A DNA stretch of 64,000 nucleotides from Pseudarthrobacter oxydans (GTDB lineage: Bacteria; Actinomycetota; Actinomycetes; Actinomycetales; Micrococcaceae): the NCBI RefSeq assembly GCF_034258515.1, contig NZ_CP139438.1, positions 2,480,001 through 2,544,000 on the forward strand, written 5' to 3'. The notes under the pieces were generated by a model that saw only the letters and a program-made list of their open reading frames with translations, made no database searches and had not been told where the DNA came from. Shown here in pieces: positions 1 through 9,371 of the stretch. The stretch's first letter is position 1; the number at the start of each line of letters is the position of its first letter. A program made the translations under genes and the position numbers.

Positions 1-496
1 CCTGAACAACAAGAGCGCCATCGTCTACACCGGTTCATGGGCTGCGGACAAGGCCAAGGCCGCGCTCGGTGACGACCTGGTGGTTATGCCCCCTGTTGAC
101 CTGGGTGAAGGCCCCAAGATCGGCGGCGCCTCCTGGCAGTGGGGCGTCACCAGCGGCTGCAGCAATTCCGAGGCCGCCATGGACTACCTCTCCTACTCCC
201 TGAAGCCGGAGAACATCGCCGCCGTCGCCAAAGCCACCGGAGCCATCCCCGCCAGCAATGAGGCGGCAGCCCTGATCCCGGCCTTCGCCGACGGCGGCGC
301 CAACCGGATCTTCATGGACTTCTCACGTGAATACGCCGTCATGCGCCCCGAGACACCCGCCTACCCGTTCATCGCCACTGAATACGGCAAGGCCGTCCAG
401 GACATCCTGAACGGTGCAGACCCGAAGTCCACCCTGGACAGCGCCGTGAAGGCGATAGACGCCAACATCAAGTCCAACGGCGGCTACAAGAAATAG
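1..496 (+). CDS. Sugar ABC transporter substrate-binding protein, C-terminal part (partial)
   Basis: The reading frame is open from base 2, so the N terminus lies outside the window. What remains is about 164 residues typical of the C-terminal lobe of family-1 carbohydrate-binding lipoproteins: a glycine/serine-rich stretch around 'TGSWAADKAKAAL', then a helical tail ending in a segment where a helix presses on the domain ('PETPAYPFIATEYGKAV'). It would bind the imported sugar outside the cell and hand it to the two permeases that follow at once. The downstream GH32 enzyme suggests a sucrose or fructo-oligosaccharide substrate. The family assignment rests on context as well as sequence, and the substrate is inference. 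Confidence 0.85.
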   Translation, partial: LNNKSAIVYTGSWAADKAKAALGDDLVVMPPVDLGEGPKIGGASWQWGVTSGCSNSEAAMDYLSYSLKPENIAAVAKATGAIPASNEAAALIPAFADGGANRIFMDFSREYAVMRPETPAYPFIATEYGKAVQDILNGADPKSTLDSAVKAIDANIKSNGGYKK

Positions 497-567
497 CCGG
501 AGCACGCCGGAGGGATGCGCCGCAGCGCGCCGCATCCCTCCGGCAGCCCGACCTACGGAGACCCCTC

Positions 568-1536
568 ATGGCAACTTCCCACCTTCCCACCCGCCCACGT
601 CCGGCCACCCCCGCAACTGCCGTGCCGCCGTCGAACGCTAAACCCGCCGCGCACCGCCGGCCCGGCTTCCGCCGGGACCAGCTCAGCGGCTGGGGCATGA
701 TCGCCCCCGCGGCGGTGCTCCTGCTGGCCTTCATCTTCATTCCGGCCATCCTGGGCTTCGGCCTGGCCTTCACCAACGCCCGGCTCATCTCGCCGCGGCC
801 GGTGGAATTCGTGGGCGTGGACAACTTCGCCCGGCTCTTCACCGACCCCACGTTCTACCGCGCCCTGCTCAACGTCGCCTACTTCACCGTGGTCATCGTT
901 CCGGTGCAGTCCGGCCTTGCCCTGGTGATGGCGCTGCTGATCAACAAGAAATTCCGCGGAGTGAACTTCTTCCGCACCGTGTACTTCCTGCCTGTGGTCA
1001 CCTCCATGGTGGTGGTCTCGCTGCTGTGGCTGTTTATGTACCGCAAGGACGGCCTGATCAACGAGATCCTCGCCGCCGTCAGCTTCGGCCTGATCGACGG
1101 GCCGGACTGGCTGGGCGATCCCAACACTGCGATGCCGGCCATCATCATCCTGTCCATCTGGCAGGCCGCCGGCTTCCACATGATCATCTGGCTGGCCGGA
1201 CTGCAGGGCATCTCCGGCGAGCTCTACGAGGCGGCGCAGCTGGACGGCACCAGCCGGTGGCAGCAGTTCCGCTACGTCACCTGGCCCGGCCTCTTCCACA
1301 CCCGGAGCCTGGTGCTCGTGACCATCACCATCCAGGCCCTTGGCCTCTTCGACCAGATCAGCGTAATGACCCAGGGCGGGCCCATGGATTCCACCACAAC
1401 CATCATTTACGAGGCAGTCCAGTCCGGCTACCGGCAGCAGGAAACCTCCTACGCCTCCGCCATCTCACTGGTGTTCTTCGTCCTCGTCCTGATCGTCTCC
1501 GTGGTGCAGCGCCACCTCACGCGGGAGAAAGACTGA
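568..1536 (+). CDS. Carbohydrate ABC transporter permease, MalF/UgpA type
   Basis: This 322-residue protein has an alanine/proline-rich cytoplasmic N terminus followed by six hydrophobic segments; the first is near residues 45-70. The conserved EAA-type loop that docks the ATPase is visible as 'ELYEAAQLDGTSRWQQF' (about residues 220-236). The ATG at 568 has a GGAG ribosome site 7 bases upstream. It would form the importer channel with the next gene, which starts one base after this stop codon. No ATP-binding subunit is encoded nearby, so a shared MsmK/MsmX-type ATPase from elsewhere probably energises it (inference from the family). Confidence 0.93.
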   Translation: MATSHLPTRPRPATPATAVPPSNAKPAAHRRPGFRRDQLSGWGMIAPAAVLLLAFIFIPAILGFGLAFTNARLISPRPVEFVGVDNFARLFTDPTFYRALLNVAYFTVVIVPVQSGLALVMALLINKKFRGVNFFRTVYFLPVVTSMVVVSLLWLFMYRKDGLINEILAAVSFGLIDGPDWLGDPNTAMPAIIILSIWQAAGFHMIIWLAGLQGISGELYEAAQLDGTSRWQQFRYVTWPGLFHTRSLVLVTITIQALGLFDQISVMTQGGPMDSTTTIIYEAVQSGYRQQETSYASAISLVFFVLVLIVSVVQRHLTREKD

Positions 1537-1537
1537 C

Positions 1538-2416
1538 ATGAAAAACCAACTGCTCCTCAGAAGCGCCGGCACCATGCTGGTGCGCATCCTCTTCGCGGTC
1601 GTCGCTGCGTTCCCCATCGTCTTCATGCTGGTGTCCTCGCTGAAGCCGGACCAGCAGATCTTCGGCGACATGTCCTCGCTGGCCGCGTTCCTGCCCATCG
1701 GCAACATCTCCTTCGACAACTACGCAGCCGTGTTCGACCGCGTCCCGGCAGCCCGCTTCCTGCTCAACTCGGTGGGCGTCTCCGCCGTCACCGTTGTCCT
1801 GGGCATCTTCGTCAACAGCCTCTGCGCCTTCGCACTGTCCCGGATGCAGGTCCGCGGCAAGAAGATCGTGTTCACCGCCATCCTGGCCACGCTGATCGTG
1901 CCCTTCCAGACCCTCGCCCTGCCGCTGGTGTGGTGGGTCAACCAGCTCCCCTACTTTGAACTGAACGGCTTCAGCCTTGAATTCTCCAAGGGCTGGCTGG
2001 ACACCTACCAGGTGCAGATCATCCCGTTCATCGCCAACGCCTTTTCCATCTACCTGTTCCACCAGTACTTCGAGTCCATCCCCAAGGAACTCGACGAGGC
2101 CGCCCGCATTGACGGGGCCGGCTGGTTCAAGATCTACCGCCAGGTGGTCATGCCGCTCTCCGGACCGGCGACGGCCACGGTGGCGATCCTGACCTTCCTG
2201 CCGGCCTGGAACTCCTACCTCTGGCCGCTGATGGTGGTCCAGTCCGAGGAACTGCGCCCGGTGATGATCGGCATCCAGTACTTCTTCCAGCTGAACGTTT
2301 CGTGGGGCGAGGTGATGGCATACGCTTCCCTGATCACCGTTCCGGTGGTGGTGCTTTTCATCGCCTTCCAGCGTTCGTTCGTCAACAGCATCGCCTCCAG
2401 CGGCGTAAAGGGCTAA
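1538..2416 (+). CDS. Carbohydrate ABC transporter permease, MalG/UgpE type
   Basis: This 292-residue membrane protein is the second channel subunit. An N-terminal transmembrane segment (about residues 12-32) is followed by five more hydrophobic segments. The EAA loop reads 'IPKELDEAARIDGAGWFKIY' (about residues 180-199), which is typical of MalG-like subunits. It starts one base after the preceding permease stops, and the GH32 gene starts two bases after its own stop, so the genes are one operon. The sugar imported is probably a fructoside, judged from that enzyme. Confidence 0.94.
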   Translation: MKNQLLLRSAGTMLVRILFAVVAAFPIVFMLVSSLKPDQQIFGDMSSLAAFLPIGNISFDNYAAVFDRVPAARFLLNSVGVSAVTVVLGIFVNSLCAFALSRMQVRGKKIVFTAILATLIVPFQTLALPLVWWVNQLPYFELNGFSLEFSKGWLDTYQVQIIPFIANAFSIYLFHQYFESIPKELDEAARIDGAGWFKIYRQVVMPLSGPATATVAILTFLPAWNSYLWPLMVVQSEELRPVMIGIQYFFQLNVSWGEVMAYASLITVPVVVLFIAFQRSFVNSIASSGVKG

Positions 2417-2418
2417 CC

Positions 2419-3936
2419 ATGAATTCATTGACGACGGCGGCGGGCGCCACGTTGGCTGCCACCGACCAGTACCGGCCCGCGTTCCACTACACCGCCGAAC
2501 GGAACTGGTTGAACGATCCGAACGGGCTGGTGTACCTCAACGGCACCTACCACCTCTTCTACCAGCACAACCCGTTCGGCGCTGACTGGGGCAACATGTC
2601 CTGGGGGCACGCCACCTCGCGGGACCTGCTGCACTGGGACGAGCAGCCCGTGGCCATTCCGTGCGACGAACACGAGGCCATCTTCTCCGGCTCGGCGGTA
2701 TTCGATCAGCACAACACCAGCGGCCTCGGCACAGCGGCCAATCCCCCGCTGGTGGCCATTTACACCAGTGCCTACAGTGACGCCGCGCCGCTTCCGGGCC
2801 GGCAGGCGCAGTCGCTCGCCTACAGCCTCGACGAAGGCCGGACCTGGACCAAGTACCACGGCAATCCCGTGCTGGACCGCGCGTCCGCTGACTTCCGCGA
2901 TCCAAAGGTTTTTTGGTACGACGGCGGCGCCGGAAGTTACTGGGTGATGGTCGCCGTCGAGGCGGTGCAGCGCCAGGTAGTGCTGTACAAGTCGGCCGAC
3001 CTGAAGGCGTGGGAACACCTGAGCACCTTTGGCCCTGCCAACGCCACCGGCGGCGTCTGGGAATGCCCGGACCTGTTTGAGCTGCCCGTGGACGGGAATC
3101 CGGAGGACAACCGGTGGGTCCTCATTGTGAACATCAACCCGGGCGGCATTGCCGGCGGCTCCGCGGGACAGTACTTCGTGGGAGAGTTCGACGGCGTGGC
3201 GTTCCATTCCGGATCGACGGTCACCGAGGGCCTCCAGAAGGACAGCAGCCGGATGCGGGAGTACGGCTGGCTGGACTGGGGGCGGGACTACTACGCCGCC
3301 GTTTCGTTCAGCAACGTGCCGGACGGGCGCCGGATCATGATCGGCTGGATGAACAACTGGGACTACGCCCGCGAGACGCCCACCGGCGGCTGGCGCAGCG
3401 CCATGTCCCTGCCGCGGGAGGTGTCGCTGACCCGGGTAGACGGGAAAGTGATGCTTCGGCAGCAAGCCATTGATCCGTTGCCGGAGCGGGAAACAGGGCA
3501 CGTCCGGCTGGGGCCGCAGCCCTTGGCGTCCGGCGTTCTGGACGTCCCGGCCGCCGCATCCGTGGCGCGGATCGACGTTGAGCTGGAGCCGGGCGCCGCC
3601 GCGGGAGTGGGACTGGTGCTTCGGGCGGGGGACGATGAGCGGACGGTCCTCCGCTACGACACTTCGGACGGGATGCTGCGGCTGGACCGCCGCGAATCCG
3701 GGCAGGTTGCCTTCCACGAAACCTTCCCGTCGATTGAAGCCGTGGCCGTGCCCTTGCAGGGAGGCCGGCTGCGCCTGCGGGTCTACCTGGACCGCTGCTC
3801 GGTGGAGGTTTTCGCCCAGGACGGGCTCGCCACGCTCACTGACCTGGTGTTCCCCGGGGAGGCGAGCACGGGCCTGGCCATCTTCGCCGAAGGTGAGGGG
3901 GCGCACCTCGTGGTGCTCGACGTCGTCGGCCGTTGA
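2419..3936 (+). CDS. GH32 glycoside hydrolase (beta-fructosidase / levanase / sucrose hydrolase)
   Basis: The 505-residue enzyme hydrolyses beta-fructosidic bonds in sucrose or fructo-oligosaccharides. All GH32 signatures are visible: 'WLNDPNG' at residues 30-36 with the nucleophile Asp33, the 'FRDPK' stabiliser near residue 160, and the 'ECPD' acid/base motif near residue 215. A C-terminal beta-sandwich (about 345-505) follows the five-bladed propeller. No signal peptide is seen, so it acts in the cytoplasm on sugar brought in by the preceding importer. A longer reading frame opens at 2302, but the ATG at 2419 sits two bases after the permease stop and gives a normal-length family member. 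Substrate preference among sucrose, inulin and levan cannot be read from sequence. Confidence 0.94.
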   Translation: MNSLTTAAGATLAATDQYRPAFHYTAERNWLNDPNGLVYLNGTYHLFYQHNPFGADWGNMSWGHATSRDLLHWDEQPVAIPCDEHEAIFSGSAVFDQHNTSGLGTAANPPLVAIYTSAYSDAAPLPGRQAQSLAYSLDEGRTWTKYHGNPVLDRASADFRDPKVFWYDGGAGSYWVMVAVEAVQRQVVLYKSADLKAWEHLSTFGPANATGGVWECPDLFELPVDGNPEDNRWVLIVNINPGGIAGGSAGQYFVGEFDGVAFHSGSTVTEGLQKDSSRMREYGWLDWGRDYYAAVSFSNVPDGRRIMIGWMNNWDYARETPTGGWRSAMSLPREVSLTRVDGKVMLRQQAIDPLPERETGHVRLGPQPLASGVLDVPAAASVARIDVELEPGAAAGVGLVLRAGDDERTVLRYDTSDGMLRLDRRESGQVAFHETFPSIEAVAVPLQGGRLRLRVYLDRCSVEVFAQDGLATLTDLVFPGEASTGLAIFAEGEGAHLVVLDVVGR

Positions 3937-4069
3937 ACCTTCCGGGAGTACGGTCTTAGTTCATGCCTGCGTAACGTCCACGCCACCTGTTCGCTGTTCT
4001 TGGTTTCATCTGGATCCCGAGACTTGGTGTGCCCTTTCACCGGGCACCCCCCAACTTGGAGATTGACAG

Positions 4070-5149
4070 ATGAAATACGCAAAGCTGCTGACCGCTGCGG
4101 CCATATGCACAGGAATGGCGCTGGGAACATCCCTTCCGGCCCAGGCCGCCGACACCAACCCCAACGGCACGGACAACCACTTTGACCTCCAGGCGCACCG
4201 CGGCGGGCTGGGACTGACCGTGGAGTCCACCCTGGCGTCCTTCGCCAAGGGCATCGAAACAGGTGTCTCCACCCTTGAACTGGACCTGCAGATCACCAAG
4301 GACGGCCGCGAAGTCGTCACGCATGACCGGAAGATCAGCGACAAGAAGTGCGCCGACACCGCCCCCGTCACCCCCGGAGACCCGCAGTTCCCGTACGTTG
4401 GCAAGTACATCAAGGACCTCACCTTCGACCAGGTCCGCAGCCTGGACTGCGGCTCAAAGACCCTGCCGCAGTTCCCGGGCCAGCAAGCGTCCCCAGGCGC
4501 CAAGATGCCTACCCTCGCCGAAGTTTTTGCCCTGGTGGACTCCTACCGGGCAAGCCAGGTGAAGTTCAACATCGAGACGAAGGTGGAGGCCGGCGCGCCC
4601 GAGCAGACCGCTCCCCGGGAACAGTTCGTAAACGTGGCACTGAAGGAAATCAAGGCTGCCAACATGCAGTCCCGCGTTTCCATCCAAAGCTTCGACTGGG
4701 GCGCACTCCGGCTCGTCCAGGAGATGGACCCGCAGATCCGCACCGTAGCCCTGACCAACAAGGACTTCCTGCAGGCCGGCAAGCCCGGCAGCTCACCCTG
4801 GTTGGGCGGCATTGACTCAGACGACTTCGGCGGTGACCTGGTGGACGCGGCCGCGTCCCTGGGCTTCGACGCCGTTTCCCCCGTCCACGGCACGCCCCAG
4901 AACGGAACCGTCACCGACCCCGGCTACGTCCCGTATGTCACGGCGGACATGGTGAGCCGGGCACACGCCAAGGGCATGCAGGTCATTCCCTGGACGGTGG
5001 ACGACAAGCCCACCATGCGTGCACTCATCGACACCGGAGTGGACGGCATCATCACTGACTACCCGGACCGCCTTCGCGACGTCATGGCCGAGTACTCCAT
5101 GAAGCTTCCGAAGAAGTCCTCGCTGGAACCCGGAGCTGCCCGGCCGTAA
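4070..5149 (+). CDS. glpQ: Secreted glycerophosphodiester phosphodiesterase
   Basis: The 359-residue protein cleaves glycerophosphodiesters to glycerol-3-phosphate and an alcohol. Residues 1-26 form a Sec signal peptide with a likely cut after 'AQA'. The GDPD fold is shown by 'LQAHRGG' (catalytic His), 'VEST', the acidic metal ligands in 'LELDLQ' and 'THDRK' near residues 60-86, and a C-terminal 'GVDGIITDYPDRL'. A ribosome site (TTGGAG) precedes the start. The gene stands alone between the fructoside operon and a strong terminator at 5170. It probably scavenges phosphate or glycerol from phospholipids or teichoic acids (inference). Confidence 0.93.
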   Translation: MKYAKLLTAAAICTGMALGTSLPAQAADTNPNGTDNHFDLQAHRGGLGLTVESTLASFAKGIETGVSTLELDLQITKDGREVVTHDRKISDKKCADTAPVTPGDPQFPYVGKYIKDLTFDQVRSLDCGSKTLPQFPGQQASPGAKMPTLAEVFALVDSYRASQVKFNIETKVEAGAPEQTAPREQFVNVALKEIKAANMQSRVSIQSFDWGALRLVQEMDPQIRTVALTNKDFLQAGKPGSSPWLGGIDSDDFGGDLVDAAASLGFDAVSPVHGTPQNGTVTDPGYVPYVTADMVSRAHAKGMQVIPWTVDDKPTMRALIDTGVDGIITDYPDRLRDVMAEYSMKLPKKSSLEPGAARP

Positions 5150-5169
5150 AGCCGGTGCCAGCACCAAGC

Positions 5170-5206
5170 GGGCCCTGCACGGTATTCCGTGCAGGGCCCT
5201 TTTCTT
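5170..5206 (+). terminator. Rho-independent terminator after glpQ
   Basis: A perfect 13-bp stem (arms 5170-5182 and 5187-5199) with a 4-base TATT loop is followed by TTTTCTT. It lies 20 bases after the phosphodiesterase stop codon and should end that transcript. Confidence 0.93.
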
Positions 5207-5384
5207 GGCAAAAATGTGAATCACAACGCTCAGTTCGCGCCCGCCGGGGTTATCCTCAAAGTGCGTCTCCGGTTGCGGGGGCATTCGGGCGGGGGCTAGG
5301 CGCAATCGCGGTTTCACGGCCGCGGGTCGGTTTCATGTTTGTATTCACACCGGGGAAACCCGGCGGAAGCCAAAGGAAACGTGC

Positions 5385-7241
5385 ATGGGCCGCCGACGCG
5401 CAGCAACTGACCCGATTTATCCACGCTGGATCTGGACTGCCGCAGCGGCAGCCGTGGCACTCCTGATCGTAGGCGCCGCATTCGTGCTGCGGGCGGTGAT
5501 TTTTCCCGCCGATTCAGGAGAGGGCGGCGCATATGGGACACCTCCAGTAAGTGAATCCCTGGCGCAGGACAGCCCTCCCGCTGCCGCCGGGAGCGCTCCC
5601 TGCATCCCCTTGAATATCCTCACTTCGCTGGAAAACGCGGACATGGTCCGTGCCCTGGCCGGCGAGTACACGGCGAAACCCCGGAGCGTGGACGGCAAAT
5701 GCGTGGCTCCTGCAGTGATGCAGGAAAAATCGGGTGTCGCTGCCGGCAAGGTTGCTGCACAATTCCCCGGTGTGCCGGCAGGTGACAGGCCCGCCATCTG
5801 GCTGCCGGACTCCTCCGCGTGGTTAAGAATCGCACGGGAAGGTGCCGGTGGGAGCCTTGTCCCTGAGGAAGGAACCAGCCTCGCCCGGAGTGCCATTGTG
5901 GTGGCTATGCCGGAGACCATGACCGCCGCGCTCGGCTGGGACAGCAACCCGCCGTCGTGGTCTGAGGTCTTCCGGATGGCCGGGGAACAGGATGTGTGGG
6001 AACGCCAGGGCCATGGCGACTGGGGAAAGTTCAAGTTCGGCAAGGCCAGCCCGCTCGTCTCGACGTCGGGCTTGATGGCCCTCGCAGCTTCCTACGGTGC
6101 CGCCGGCGGCAGCGTGGGAGGTTTGGAGGGCATGGATCTGAACGCACCATCGCTGGTGGAGAAGGTGCGCGACGTGGAGCTCGGCACCAGCCACTACATG
6201 GCCACTCCCGAGCATTTCCTGTGGCACGCCAGGCAGGCTGACGACGCCGGGCGGGTCTCGGAGTTCCTTTCCGCGGTGATCGTGGATGAAAAGTCTGTTT
6301 GGGACTACAACCGGGGAGTCGTCAGCGAGGACGGCAAAACGAAGCAATCCGGTCCCGCGCCGAAGGAACCCCTTCGCGCCATTTATCCGGACGACGGCGT
6401 GCACGTAGCGGACAACCCCGCAGTAATCCTTAACGGTGATTGGGTGGGGCGCCAGCAGCGCATGGCGGCCGAGGACTTTCTCGCGTTCGCAGTAACGGAA
6501 CAGGGCCAACACGTTGTGAAGGCATCCGGGTACCGCAGCATCCAGGGGAAGCTGGATGCCGGCGTGGCCGCGACCGGACGGTACGCTGAGACGCTCCAGC
6601 CGCTGCCGCTTCCCAAGGGCAAGGTGCTCAACGACATCAAGGACAGCTTCGCCGATGTCCGGAAGCGGGCCAGGGCCCTGTTCCTGCTGGACGTCTCGGA
6701 GTCCATGGTGCAGGAAACCGGAGTGACCAAGCTGCAACGGGCCAAGGACGCCGTACTCAAGGCGCTGGACCACTTCGTCGGCGAAGATGAGATTGGGCTT
6801 GCGGCCTTCTCCCACGTGGGCGACGGTCCCCTGACACCGGGCATCGTAAGCCCCGTAGCTCCCTTTGCAACCAACAAGGACGACCTCAAGGCCAAGCTCG
6901 CTGAACTTAAGGCCGTAGATGCTACGCCTCTTTTTGAAGCGGTGAGCCGCTTCGCGGGCGAACAAGCGAAGGAATACAAGGACAGCTTCATCAACACCAT
7001 CGTGCTTTTGAGCGACGGAAAAAACGACACCACCCATCCGGGGGACCTGAAGGGTCTCTCGGAACAGTTGAGCCGTCAGAACCACTCCACGCCGGTCCTG
7101 GTTTTTACCCTCGCTTACGGTCCCGACGCCGATGTCCCCACCCTTAGGGAGATCGCTAAGGCCAGCGGGGCCCACTACTATGACGCCACCGATCCAAACA
7201 GGCTCGAAGAGGTGCTCAGCGAACTGGTGACCAGTTTCTAG
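5385..7241 (+). CDS. Membrane-anchored solute-binding-like / von Willebrand factor A domain protein
   Basis: The 618-residue protein has one transmembrane segment (about residues 17-40) that would anchor an extracellular body. Residues 65-390 resemble a bacterial solute-binding domain ('CIPLNILTSLENADMV', 'PAIWLPDSSAWLRIA', 'GDWVG...AAEDFLAF'). A VWA domain starts near 425 with an intact MIDAS metal site: 'DVSES' at about 436, a Thr in 'DATPLFEAV' and the Asp of 'LLSDGKND'. Family members of this layout are known in actinobacteria but lack a defined role. Adhesion or assembly of a surface complex is a guess. It is flanked by the glpQ terminator upstream and a convergent metallophosphoesterase downstream. 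Confidence 0.85.
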   Translation: MGRRRAATDPIYPRWIWTAAAAAVALLIVGAAFVLRAVIFPADSGEGGAYGTPPVSESLAQDSPPAAAGSAPCIPLNILTSLENADMVRALAGEYTAKPRSVDGKCVAPAVMQEKSGVAAGKVAAQFPGVPAGDRPAIWLPDSSAWLRIAREGAGGSLVPEEGTSLARSAIVVAMPETMTAALGWDSNPPSWSEVFRMAGEQDVWERQGHGDWGKFKFGKASPLVSTSGLMALAASYGAAGGSVGGLEGMDLNAPSLVEKVRDVELGTSHYMATPEHFLWHARQADDAGRVSEFLSAVIVDEKSVWDYNRGVVSEDGKTKQSGPAPKEPLRAIYPDDGVHVADNPAVILNGDWVGRQQRMAAEDFLAFAVTEQGQHVVKASGYRSIQGKLDAGVAATGRYAETLQPLPLPKGKVLNDIKDSFADVRKRARALFLLDVSESMVQETGVTKLQRAKDAVLKALDHFVGEDEIGLAAFSHVGDGPLTPGIVSPVAPFATNKDDLKAKLAELKAVDATPLFEAVSRFAGEQAKEYKDSFINTIVLLSDGKNDTTHPGDLKGLSEQLSRQNHSTPVLVFTLAYGPDADVPTLREIAKASGAHYYDATDPNRLEEVLSELVTSF

Positions 7242-7323
7242 GGCCGCCCGCCACGAGATCTGGCGACTGCTACGCGCAATCCATCGGCACACAACCGGGG
7301 CGCGTCAACGGCGAAAGCCTCCC

Positions 7324-8292
7324 TCAGACCTCGTATGCAGGCGCGCCTATTGGGACGATCCGGTTCGGCTCGCGTCCGAAGCCCTCAACCACCAGGCGGT
7401 CGTCGTAAGCCTGGACAGTCGCATATGAATTCACCGTCGTGTCGAGCATGCCCTTGAAAGTCATGAAGTGGGTGCCACCGGCGAAGCCGTAGTTGCCTGC
7501 ATGGTTGTGGCCGTTGAACCAGGCGACCACATTGTCGTACGAGGTCACCAGGTCCACCAGTGTGGTGTCGTTGTAGGCATTGTGCTGGTCAAGGGGGAAG
7601 ACAGGGTGGTGCGCGTTGAGCACAACCTTTTCGCCGTTGTGGCGAGCGAGTTCAAGGGTCTGCTCAATCCAGGCGAGCTGCTCCGGACCAACACCGCCGT
7701 TCCAGGTCTGTCCGTTCGGCTTGCCAGCCGCCTGCAGTTCGGCCCGCATCTTTTCGGCCAGTACGTAGTTGGCGGAACCTTCGGGGTTGCCGTAGGTGCT
7801 GACGTCGTTCGTGTCCACGATGATGAATCGCCAACCGTTGCGGCGAAACTGGTGGTACGACGCCGGCATGTTCATGGTGCGCAGCACCTCCTCGCGGGGC
7901 ATCTGGAAGTCATGGTTGCCGAGTACGTGGTACTTCGACATCCGCAGCTGCTCCCAGATGGGCATCACGGCATCGAAGCTCTCCGGAAACTCGTCGACGA
8001 AGTCGCCGAGGTGCAGCGCGAAGCGGAGGTCTTCCTCATTGAGGGTGGCCACCGCCTCCTGCAGCTTGCTGATGGACTGCCGGTAGAGCCGGACACCGCG
8101 GTCGGGCTTGTCAGCGTACTGGCAGTCGGCGATGACTCCGAACCGCAATGGCGGCTCGGCGCCGCGGGTAGTTGCGGCTGCTGCTGGGGCCCCGGCGACG
8201 GCGAAAGCGGCGGCCGCACCGGCACTCATGCCCAGGAAGCTGCGGCGGCTCTGGCCATGGCTGATGTGGGATGCGGGGAACTGGATCGGCAT
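7324..8292 (-). CDS. Tat-exported calcineurin-like metallophosphoesterase
   Basis: The protein is 322 residues when started at the ATG at 8292, which has an AGGAG ribosome site; a longer frame to 8334 lacks one. A twin-arginine signal ('SRRSFLGMSAG', residues 13-23, then a hydrophobic alanine stretch) predicts folded export. Metallophosphoesterase motifs follow in order: 'IADCQY', 'LHLGDFVDE', 'VLGNHDF', 'LNAHHPVFP' and 'WFNGHNHAGNY', which supply the two-metal ligands. It resembles ADP-ribose/CDP-alcohol phosphohydrolase-like enzymes, but the substrate is unknown. It converges on the VWA gene and diverges from the histidine phosphatase gene. Confidence 0.9.
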   Translation of the reverse strand: MPIQFPASHISHGQSRRSFLGMSAGAAAAFAVAGAPAAAATTRGAEPPLRFGVIADCQYADKPDRGVRLYRQSISKLQEAVATLNEEDLRFALHLGDFVDEFPESFDAVMPIWEQLRMSKYHVLGNHDFQMPREEVLRTMNMPASYHQFRRNGWRFIIVDTNDVSTYGNPEGSANYVLAEKMRAELQAAGKPNGQTWNGGVGPEQLAWIEQTLELARHNGEKVVLNAHHPVFPLDQHNAYNDTTLVDLVTSYDNVVAWFNGHNHAGNYGFAGGTHFMTFKGMLDTTVNSYATVQAYDDRLVVEGFGREPNRIVPIGAPAYEV

Positions 8293-8654
8293 CGTGAGCT
8301 CCTGGGTGATAGGGAAAGGAACAGCACGAGCCAAGCAGCGCCAGGTGACGCTGCGGCAACGCAGCAGGGGCTACACCGTAAACTTCGGCCAAAGTCCCAA
8401 GGGACAACAAAAAATGGTGCCGTGGCAGTTCGGCGGGCCGCGATGCTGTGTCTTGACCAAATGAAAGGGTGGCCGACGGCGGCAGCGCGTGCCATCCACC
8501 AGCGACTCCACCCGCACCGTCATGGTGCGGGCTATTGCCTACCCAGGTCCCCGACGGGCACGCCTACTCCCTTCCGAAGGGCCGATGCCAGCGCCGGACA
8601 AAATCTTCATGGGTCCGGGGACACCGCCGTCGAACGGGTAGATAGGCTGGGTGG
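8293..8654. other. Divergent intergenic region
   Basis: These 362 bases separate two divergent genes and should hold both promoters. A TAGATA-like element lies about 10 bases before the phosphatase ATG. No convincing gene, repeat or strong hairpin was seen. Confidence 0.6.
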
Positions 8655-9347
8655 ATGGCGACAGTTATTCTCGTGCGGCACGGCCGCACCACAGCCAATG
8701 CCACTGGACTGCTGGCCGGGCGGGCCGCCGGTGTCAGCCTGGACCAGATCGGGCGCGAGCAGGCGGCCTTGACCGGAGAACGGCTCGCGGCAGTGCCCGT
8801 AGTTGGGGTGGTGTCGAGCCCTCTCGAGCGTTGCCAGCAAACTGCCCAGCTCATCCTCGACCGCCAGACCGGCAATCCGTACGCGCCGGTGGAACCCGAT
8901 CTCACCGAGTGCGATTACGGCCAGTGGCAGGGCCGCATGCTCAGTGATCTCGCAACCGAAGACCTGTGGTCCGCTGTGCAGTCGCAGCCGTCCGCCGTCG
9001 TCTTTCCCGGCGGTGAATCCATGGCCGGGATGCAGGCTCGGGCGGTAGCAGCGATTCGGCGCCACGATGCAGCCTTCGAAGCCGAGTACGGGCCGGGAGC
9101 CGTTTGGGTGGCGGTGAGTCACGGTGACGTCATCAAATCAATTGTTGCCGACGCGCTTGGCATGCACCTCGACCTGTTCCAGCGCATTAACGTGGGCCCT
9201 GCCTCGGTATCGATCGTGCGCTACGGCGCCACACGACCAAGCGTCTACGCGACCAACACCGATGGCGGGGATCTGTCCTGGCTGTCGAACGGCATCCAGT
9301 CCGTCGACGCGCCGGTGGGCGGCGGTGCAGGGCAAGGGGCGCCATGA
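8655..9347 (+). CDS. Histidine phosphatase family protein (MSMEG_4193-type)
   Basis: This 230-residue phosphoglycerate-mutase-like protein carries the phospho-acceptor motif 'LVRHGRT' at residues 6-12, an acidic 'PDLTECDYGQWQG' segment and the second catalytic His in 'WVAVSHGDVIK' (about residues 155-165). In actinobacteria this subfamily is a recurrent neighbour of the next two genes (DUF3090 and the SCO1664 family), and the same trio is present here. The natural substrate is not known to me. The C-terminal tail is glycine-rich and probably disordered. Confidence 0.9.
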   Translation: MATVILVRHGRTTANATGLLAGRAAGVSLDQIGREQAALTGERLAAVPVVGVVSSPLERCQQTAQLILDRQTGNPYAPVEPDLTECDYGQWQGRMLSDLATEDLWSAVQSQPSAVVFPGGESMAGMQARAVAAIRRHDAAFEAEYGPGAVWVAVSHGDVIKSIVADALGMHLDLFQRINVGPASVSIVRYGATRPSVYATNTDGGDLSWLSNGIQSVDAPVGGGAGQGAP

Positions 9348-9371
9348 AGCGCCTGTGCCTAGAATGCTCTT

